A DNA stretch of 13,207 nt from the NCBI RefSeq assembly GCF_000378445.1, contig NZ_KB899770.1:1-13207 (forward strand), read 5' to 3'. Below the pieces are notes generated by a model, which saw only the letters and a program-made list of their open reading frames with translations, was not told the origin of the DNA and did not search any database. The position numbers and the translations under genes are program-made. This DNA is from Deinococcus aquatilis DSM 23025. Its GTDB lineage: Bacteria; Deinococcota; Deinococci; Deinococcales; Deinococcaceae. This document shows, in pieces, positions 8,614-13,207 of this stretch. Position 1 is the stretch's first letter, and every line of letters begins with the position of its first letter.

Positions 8614-8651
8614 CAACTTAAAGTTGTGTTGTAACAAAGTTTACTCTAAAC
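8614..8651 (-). promoter_or_regulatory. Cluster of three palindromes upstream of the PhyH gene
   Basis: The gap between the YjfF-type permease gene and the PhyH gene holds three odd-length palindromes: CAACTT-A-AAGTTG (8614-8626), TTGT-A-ACAA (8629-8637) and GTTTA-CTC-TAAAC (8639-8651). All arms are perfect. The first starts 15 bases before the PhyH start codon. The stretch is AT-rich in a GC-rich neighbourhood, as expected of a promoter with regulator sites. I could not assign clear -35 and -10 boxes. It suggests the oxygenase genes can be expressed separately from the importer, under an unknown regulator. Confidence 0.5.
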
Positions 8652-8693
8652 CGGTTCAGTCGTGTCAGGGATCGGTATTGCGGTTGCGGGGCG

Positions 8694-9695
8694 TCACGGC
8701 GCGGTGCGGGAACGGGTGAGGCGGTTTTGCAAGATCACCACCAGCAACAGGAAGGCTCCCCGGATCACCGATTGCCAGTACACGGTCAGGCTGATGGTGC
8801 CCCGCCCGTTTTCAAAGTTCAGGACATTGAAAATCACCCCCAGCAGCAGCACACCCACCAGCGTGGAGCCGATGGACCCCATGCCGCCCGTGAGCAGTGT
8901 GCCGCCCACCACCACGGCGGCGATGGCCGTCAGTTCCCAGCCCAGTCCCTCGGTGGGTTGCCCCGCGCCGAATTGCGAAGCCAGAATCACGCCTGCCAGC
9001 CCTGCCAGCGCCCCCGACAGCGTGTAGACGCTCAGCAGGGTACGTTCTACGGGCAGACCCATCAGGCGCGAGGCTTCTTCGTTCCCGCCGATCGCCAGCA
9101 CGCGGCGGCCAAAACGGGTATAGCGCAGCACCACTGCGCCGATGGCAAAGGCCACAAACAGCAAGACGGCGATGTAGGGCACGCCAAAAATGGTGCCCTG
9201 CCCCAGCGTGGTAAACCCGTGATCGTAGTCTGCCGACACCGATTGGTTGCCCGACAGCATCAGCGCCAGGCCCCGTGCTGCCAGCAGCATCGCCAGCGTG
9301 GTAATGAAGGGCAGAATTTTCAGGTAGGCGATGATGGCCCCGTTGATCAGGCCTAGCAGCGCCGCAGCGCCCACCGCGCCGATCAGGGCCACCCACAGGC
9401 CATGCGGACTGAGGAGTGCCGCGACTACGCTGGCAAAAGCCGCCACGCTGCCCACCGACAGGTCGATGCCCCCCGTGATGATCACGAAGGCCATGCCCAG
9501 CGCGATCAGGCCGAACATAGAGTTGTAGGCCAGGACGGTCGTGACGTTGTAGGGCGACAGGAAATTCTCGTAGCGCAGGGTGCCGAAGAGGATCAACAGG
9601 CCCAGCGCGATCAGCACGCCGTAGCGTTGCAGGGCGCTGACCATGCGGGCATTGCGGACGCTCGTGCCTGTGGGGGGGGACTGGGCCAGGGACAT
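8694..9695 (-). CDS. yjfF: Sugar ABC importer permease, YjfF-like
   Basis: This 333-residue membrane protein belongs to the RbsC/YjfF permease family of sugar importers (BPD_transp_2 type), with about eight to ten hydrophobic helices. The signature segment GMAFVIITGGIDLSVGSV is very close to E. coli YjfF. Also similar are LPFITTLAMLLAARGLAL, the cytoplasmic coupling stretch LAIGGNEEASRLMGLPV, and LTAIAAVVVGGTLLTGG. A Shine-Dalgarno AAGGAG lies five bases before the ATG. It is the second of two permease genes, separated from the first by 91 bases without obvious structure. The two probably form a heterodimeric channel driven by the YtfR-type ATPase. The substrate is inferred to be a sugar from the family (galactofuranose in E. 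coli); it may differ here. Confidence 0.88.
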   Translation of the reverse strand: MSLAQSPPTGTSVRNARMVSALQRYGVLIALGLLILFGTLRYENFLSPYNVTTVLAYNSMFGLIALGMAFVIITGGIDLSVGSVAAFASVVAALLSPHGLWVALIGAVGAAALLGLINGAIIAYLKILPFITTLAMLLAARGLALMLSGNQSVSADYDHGFTTLGQGTIFGVPYIAVLLFVAFAIGAVVLRYTRFGRRVLAIGGNEEASRLMGLPVERTLLSVYTLSGALAGLAGVILASQFGAGQPTEGLGWELTAIAAVVVGGTLLTGGMGSIGSTLVGVLLLGVIFNVLNFENGRGTISLTVYWQSVIRGAFLLLVVILQNRLTRSRTAP

Positions 9696-9786
9696 GGGAA
9701 CTCCTTGAACTGGGTTCTGGACAGCAGGTTCTGAACCATGAGCAGAGAAGGGGGGTGGCGCGGGAGCAGGACGCTGAGACGCGGAG

Positions 9787-10791
9787 CTAGCGCCGCTGAC
9801 GCTGCACGTAGACCGCCAGCAAGATGATGCCTGCCTTGACCACCAGCGCCGCCGCGTCGGGTACGCCCCGCGCCAGCAGGCTGTAGCGGATCAGTTGAAT
9901 GATCAGTGCGCCCAGCAAGGTGCCGACGATGGTGGCGCGGCCCCCGGTGAGTGCCGTACCGCCCACCGCCACCGCCGCAATGGCGTCCAACTCCATGTTC
10001 AGGCCCACCTGATTGGCATCCGACGAGGAATTGATGGAGATGACGATCAGTCCGGCGATGCCCGACAGCAGGCCGCTGATGCCGTATACCGCCAGCTTGA
10101 CGCGGTTCACGGGTACGCCCGACAAGCGTGCGGCGCGTTCGTTGCCGCCGACTGCCAGAATCTGCCGTCCGAACACGGTGCGGGCCATGACCCACGTGAA
10201 GAGGGCCACCACCACCAGCATCAAGATCACCTGCACCGGAATTCCGAAGGGCCGCCCCAGACCGATCACCTGAAAGGATTTGTTGGAAAAGGTCTGGAGT
10301 TGCCCGTTGGTCAGCACCTGTGCAATGCCGCGCCCCGCAATGAACAGCACCAGCGTGGCAATAAACGGCTGGATCATGAAGCGGGTCACCAGCATGCCGT
10401 TGAAGAGGCCGAAGGCTCCAGCGGCCAGCACAGGCAGCACGAACGCCAGCGCCACACCCAGGCCCGGACTCCCCAGCGGCGGATTCAGAAACAGCATCGG
10501 AGCCAGTGCCCCCGCAATCGCCATCAGCGCCCCCACCGACAGATCAATGCCAGCTGTGGCGATCACCAGCGTCATGCCCACACCCACGATCACGGTGGTC
10601 GCCACCTGGGTCAGGTTCACGTTCAGTGTCTGGGCCGTCAGAAAATTGGGGGTGAAAAAGATGTTGAACAGCAGCAAAGCGAGCAGCGCCAGCAGGGGAC
10701 CGAACAGCGGAATATGGCCCCGGCGAGGACCGGGCTGCGCTGGAGCGGGAGCCGGGGGCCGGAGCGGAGGCGTGGTGGTTCCTTCAGACAT
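9787..10791 (-). CDS. ytfT: Sugar ABC importer permease, YtfT-like
   Basis: This 334-residue polytopic membrane protein starts with a Pro/Ala-rich cytoplasmic tail of about 25 residues and then has hydrophobic helices throughout. Segments shared with E. coli YtfT include GMTLVIATAGIDLSVGA, IQPFIATLVLFIAGRGIAQ, a GQLQTF-type segment, and the DANQVGLNMELDAIAAV region. The coupling loop is AVGGNERAARLSGVPV. The ATG at 10791 overlaps the end of the ATPase gene by eight bases, so the two are translationally coupled. It partners the YjfF-like permease downstream. Substrate specificity is set mainly by the binding protein, whose gene is broken here. Confidence 0.88.
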   Translation of the reverse strand: MSEGTTTPPLRPPAPAPAQPGPRRGHIPLFGPLLALLALLLFNIFFTPNFLTAQTLNVNLTQVATTVIVGVGMTLVIATAGIDLSVGALMAIAGALAPMLFLNPPLGSPGLGVALAFVLPVLAAGAFGLFNGMLVTRFMIQPFIATLVLFIAGRGIAQVLTNGQLQTFSNKSFQVIGLGRPFGIPVQVILMLVVVALFTWVMARTVFGRQILAVGGNERAARLSGVPVNRVKLAVYGISGLLSGIAGLIVISINSSSDANQVGLNMELDAIAAVAVGGTALTGGRATIVGTLLGALIIQLIRYSLLARGVPDAAALVVKAGIILLAVYVQRQRR

Positions 10792-12355
10792 GCGTTCCCC
10801 CAGGGGGCGCGGCTGGTGCAGCGCTCGCTGGGGCGGCCTGCGCCGCGCCGTGCGCCATCACGCCCATCAGGTGATCCTGGGTCAGGCCGTCTCCGGTCAA
10901 TTCGGCCACGCTGAAGCCGTCGCGCATGACCACCACACGGTCACAGCCTTCGGCCAACTCTTCAAGTTCACTGGAAATCATCAGCACGCCCAGTCCGCCC
11001 GCCGCCAGTTCGCTCAAGAGCGCCTGAATCTCGCCCTTGGCCCCCACGTCGATGCCGCGTGTGGGTTCGTCCAGGATCAGCAATTTGGGATTCATACACA
11101 GCCAGCGGGCCAGCAGCACTTTTTGCTGATTGCCGCCCGACAGTTCCCGAATTTTCTGATCCGGCCCGGTGGTCTTGATTCCCAGACGGTCAATAAACCG
11201 CTCCACGATTTCATTTTGTTTGGCCTGATCCACGACGCCCCGGCGGGACAATTCCGGCAGCAGCGCCAGCGTCAGGTTCTCGCGCACCGATTGGTCGGGC
11301 ACGATGCCTTCGACCTTGCGGTCTTCCGAGCAAAAGCCGAAACCGGCCCGGATCGCGTCGGCAGGCGAGCGCAGCTGGGCGGGTTGGCCCGCTATCTTTA
11401 TTTCACCGCCTGCCAGCGCGTCAGCCCCGAACACCACACGGGCGGTCTCGGTGCGCCCGGACCCCAGCAGCCCCGCCAGTCCCACGATCTCGCCCTTCCT
11501 CACGTCCAGCGAGGCGTTGCGGAGCGCAGGCCCAGAGCGCACGCCGCGCACTTCCAGCAGCTCTTCACCCTTGCGGTTGTGGTTTTTGACGAAGGCCGTT
11601 TCGCCCTCGCGCCGCAGTTCGCCGGGTTCCTTGCCCAGCATGCTCGCCACCAGCTCCAGCTTGCTGATGTCGGTCATGGCGCGGCGCTCCACCGTGCGGC
11701 CATCGCGCATGATGGTCACGCCGCTGCAGACCGCGTACAGCTCGTCCAGGCGGTGAGAGACGAACAGAACGGCCACGCCGCTGGCCCCCAGTTGCCGGAT
11801 CACGCCGAACAGCGTGTCCACTTCACGGTCATCCAGCGAAGAGGTGGGTTCGTCCATGATCACGAGGCGGCTGTCGATAGACACGGCGCGGGCAATCGCC
11901 ACCATCTGCTGCACGGCCACGCTACAGCCCATCAGGGGGCGGGTCACGTCGGCCTGCACCTCAAAGCGTTCCAGCAGCGTCCGGGCCTCACGGTTCATGC
12001 GGCCCCAGTCCAGAAACGGCCCGCGCCGACGCTCTCGTCCCAAAAAAATGTTCTCGCTGAGTGACAGGTACGGAATCAGGTTCACTTCCTGATAGATGGT
12101 CGAGATTCCGCCCACCTGCGCGGCCTGCGGCGTGGCGAAGTCCACCTCCTGGCCGCCGAAGCGGATTACGCCACTGTCTTTCCGGTAGGCGCCGGTCAGG
12201 ACCTTGATCAGGGTGGATTTGCCCGCCCCGTTCTGTCCGATCAGGGCGTGGATTTCTCCGGCGCTGACCGTGAGGGAAGCGTTGATCAGAGCAGGCACGC
12301 CCGAAAAAGCTTTGTGGATGCCCTCCAACCGGAGCAGCGGTTCAGTGTGGGTCAC
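10784..12355 (-). CDS. ytfR: Sugar ABC importer ATPase with two nucleotide-binding domains, YtfR-like
   Basis: This 523-residue protein carries two fused ATPase domains, as in RbsA, MglA and YtfR. Domain 1 has Walker A GQNGAGKST (40-48), the segment STIYQEVNLIP, a divergent signature SVAVQQ (145-150) and Walker B MDEPTSSLD (167-175). Domain 2 has a degenerate Walker A (LLGSGRTE, Arg301 in place of Lys), an intact signature LSGGNQQ (405-411) and LDEPTRGIDVG (428-438). The asymmetry and the SVAxQQ signature are typical of the YtfR group. The start is a GTG at 12355, with AAGGA ten bases upstream; no better in-frame start is visible. The last 25 residues form an Ala/Pro-rich tail. It should power the two permeases encoded downstream. 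It follows the interrupted binding-protein gene after a hairpin. Confidence 0.9.
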   Translation of the reverse strand: MTHTEPLLRLEGIHKAFSGVPALINASLTVSAGEIHALIGQNGAGKSTLIKVLTGAYRKDSGVIRFGGQEVDFATPQAAQVGGISTIYQEVNLIPYLSLSENIFLGRERRRGPFLDWGRMNREARTLLERFEVQADVTRPLMGCSVAVQQMVAIARAVSIDSRLVIMDEPTSSLDDREVDTLFGVIRQLGASGVAVLFVSHRLDELYAVCSGVTIMRDGRTVERRAMTDISKLELVASMLGKEPGELRREGETAFVKNHNRKGEELLEVRGVRSGPALRNASLDVRKGEIVGLAGLLGSGRTETARVVFGADALAGGEIKIAGQPAQLRSPADAIRAGFGFCSEDRKVEGIVPDQSVRENLTLALLPELSRRGVVDQAKQNEIVERFIDRLGIKTTGPDQKIRELSGGNQQKVLLARWLCMNPKLLILDEPTRGIDVGAKGEIQALLSELAAGGLGVLMISSELEELAEGCDRVVVMRDGFSVAELTGDGLTQDHLMGVMAHGAAQAAPASAAPAAPPGGTHV

Positions 12356-12389
12356 GGGGCACCGATCCTTCTTCTGAGCTTGAATGAAG

Positions 12390-12426
12390 GCTGACCTGCC
12401 GGGGTCTGAAGTCTCGGCAGGTCAGC
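12390..12426 (-). repeat. 12-bp perfect hairpin between binding-protein remnant and ATPase gene
   Basis: GCTGACCTGCCG (12390-12401) pairs perfectly with CGGCAGGTCAGC (12415-12426) around a 13-base loop. It lies in the 103-base gap between the stop of the binding-protein remnant and the ATPase start and has no T run. In importer operons a stem-loop here commonly keeps the binding-protein message abundant relative to the membrane genes, by partial termination or 3'-end protection. That role is inferred. Confidence 0.55.
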
Positions 12427-12458
12427 GGGGTCCGTTTCAGACTGTGGGTGAGCTTCGT

Positions 12459-12611
12459 TCAATACGCAGTTGCCAGCAGGGCCTTGGCGTTCTGGGGGGT
12501 GTAATCGCGGTCAGGGTTGATGATCTTGGTCGGAATGCTCTTGCCCGCCGCGTAGTTCTTCATGGTTTCAAAGGCTTTGGGGCCGAATTTGGGGTTGCAC
12601 TCGACCACATA
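12459..12611 (-). pseudogene. 3' remnant of a sugar ABC importer substrate-binding protein gene, cut by an IS
   Basis: The last roughly 50 codons of a periplasmic-type sugar-binding protein are present, ending in a stop at 12459-12461. The readable segment VECNPKFGPKAFETMKNYA followed by GKSIPTKIINPDRDYTPQN is the typical C-terminal end of the YtfQ/RbsB-like family. Its position directly before ytfR-ytfT-yjfF genes is where ytfQ belongs. Upstream in its frame the sequence changes to residues unlike the family, which belong to the mobile element. The break is placed at the TA dinucleotide 12610-12611, because IS630 elements insert at TA; the exact point could be off by up to about 25 bases. 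The 5' part should lie beyond the right edge if this is a simple insertion. Confidence 0.75.
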
Positions 12612-12644
12612 GTGGGTCACTTGGTGAAGGTGTAAGGTTTGAAT

Positions 12645-13199
12645 ATGCCTCGTCGCCAGAAAAACCCGCTGCGTCCCCTGACGGATCAAGAGCGTCTGGA
12701 ATTAGAGCGATTAAGCCGATCGCATCACGGTGCCGTGGTGGTGGTCGGGCGTGCCAAGGTGTTACTCGGCGTTGCCGCTGGTCTGCCCTACACCCAGGCG
12801 GCGCAAGAGGCGGGTCGAACCTCAGGGGATGGCGTGGCTCACTTGGTCGCGCGATTCAACCAACACGGTCTCAACGCACTGGCCACACGTCCAAGTCGGC
12901 GTCCTCCCCGTACTTACGGTTCCGCTGAGCGGAACCGGATTCTCGACACCGCCCGTCGTCCGCCAGATCGAGAACAGGACGGGACAGCGACTTGGTCGCT
13001 CTCGACACTGCAACGGGTCCTGCGCCGTGAGCCCGGCTTTGAGCAGCTCAGCACGTACACGATCTTGGGTGTGTTACGCGAGGCCGGCCTGACGTGGCAG
13101 CGAGACCGGACGTGGTGCGAGACGGGAGTGGCGCAGCGACAACGTAAGAGTGGCGTGGTGAAGGTGACTGACCCCAATGCTGAGGCGAAAAAAAGCTGA
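12645..13199 (+). CDS. IS630-family transposase, first ORF (DNA-binding domain)
   Basis: This ORF encodes 184 residues from the ATG at 12645, which is preceded by AAGG (12633-12636) at a good spacing; an in-frame TTG at 12639 is less likely. It carries the N-terminal half of an IS630 transposase. A helix-turn-helix spans about residues 30-65 ([20 protein letters not shown] then [16 protein letters not shown]), followed by a winged-helix segment with [14 protein letters not shown] and [20 protein letters not shown]. There is no DDE catalytic domain, which in this family lies in a second frame. The ORF ends in TGA directly after an A7 run, and the -1 frame continues as K-L-I-E-R, matching the usual family sequence after DPNAEAKK. 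The full enzyme is therefore probably made by ribosomal slippage. Confidence 0.85.
   Translation: MPRRQKNPLRPLTDQERLELERLSRSHHGAVVVVGRAKVLLGVAAGLPYTQAAQEAGRTSGDGVAHLVARFNQHGLNALATRPSRRPPRTYGSAERNRILDTARRPPDREQDGTATWSLSTLQRVLRREPGFEQLSTYTILGVLREAGLTWQRDRTWCETGVAQRQRKSGVVKVTDPNAEAKKS
13188..13195 (+). other. Probable programmed -1 frameshift site, A7G
   Basis: Seven A residues (13188-13194) followed by G lie just before the TGA that ends the first transposase ORF. Slipping back one base after the second AAA gives AAG CTG ATT GAA CGT, read as KLIER, and the frame stays open to the window edge. A runs of this kind are known slippery sites in several IS families, including IS630. The rest of the second ORF is outside the window. 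Confidence 0.6.
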
Positions 13200-13207
13200 T
13201 TGAACGT

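Larger units (their letters stand above)
12612..13207 (+). mobile_element. IS630-family insertion sequence, left part
   Basis: An IS630-type transposase ORF begins within 35 bases of the point where the binding-protein gene is broken, and the element runs off the right edge. A TA at 12610-12611 fits the TA target of this family. The left inverted repeat must lie in roughly 12612-12640, but it cannot be defined because the matching right end is outside the window. The element is oriented opposite to the importer operon. Confidence 0.75.

Noticed and set aside
10280..12064. Plus-strand open frame of 594 codons, the second longest in the window
   Set aside because: It runs antisense across the YtfT-like permease and YtfR-like ATPase genes. 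The composition is His/Gln/Arg-rich without any domain, typical of a GC-rich shadow frame.
12459..12689. A 76-residue independent protein starting at 12689
   Set aside because: Its first ~27 residues come from the IS and the rest from the binding-protein C-terminus, so it is a chance fusion across the junction.

Overview
The window is GC-rich bacterial chromosome. Gene content, the extra-cytoplasmic sugar-binding-type lipoprotein, a P450, an Rrf2/QorB redox pair and an IS630-type element together look most like the genus Deinococcus. That is an inference from overall composition and protein character, because no rRNA or other taxonomic marker is present.

Layout, left to right. (1) 1-1748, minus strand: a large lipoprotein with an NPCBM carbohydrate-binding domain followed by a right-handed beta-helix. 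It is open at the left edge, so its C-terminus is missing. (2) 1749-2469: a roughly 720-base, relatively AT-rich intergenic region between divergent genes, with two palindromes and a good promoter at its right end. (3) 2470-3841, plus strand: a single-cysteine Rrf2-family regulator and a QorB-type quinone reductase, which looks like a redox or electrophile response pair, closed by a terminator-like hairpin. (4) 3988-5853, plus strand: a half-size ABC exporter with fused membrane and ATPase domains. (5) 5854-5974: a long perfect hairpin between converging genes. (6) 5975-12611, minus strand: a long co-directional cluster. Read in its own direction it holds the 3' end of a sugar-binding protein gene, a YtfR-type double ATPase, a YtfT-type permease, a YjfF-type permease, a phytanoyl-CoA dioxygenase-family enzyme, a small unrecognised protein and a cytochrome P450. 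(7) From about 12612 to the right edge, plus strand: the start of an IS630-family element with its first ORF and an A7 slippery site.

How the genes fit together. The gene order binding protein - ATPase - permease - permease matches the E. coli ytfQ-ytfR-ytfT-yjfF importer, so the cluster probably imports a sugar or sugar-like molecule. Two oxygenases of different chemistry (an Fe(II)/2-oxoglutarate enzyme and a heme enzyme) sit immediately downstream and could modify the imported compound. The most striking feature is that the binding-protein gene has been cut by the IS, leaving only about its last 50 codons here. Unless the 5' part and a second copy survive elsewhere, the importer may no longer work, and the downstream genes may have lost their main promoter. 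A cluster of palindromes directly upstream of the dioxygenase gene may provide a separate control point.

I did not find a CRISPR array, tRNA, rRNA, phage module or defence system. The best candidates for something new are the importer-plus-two-oxygenases cluster with its small unknown protein, and the palindrome cluster in front of the dioxygenase.
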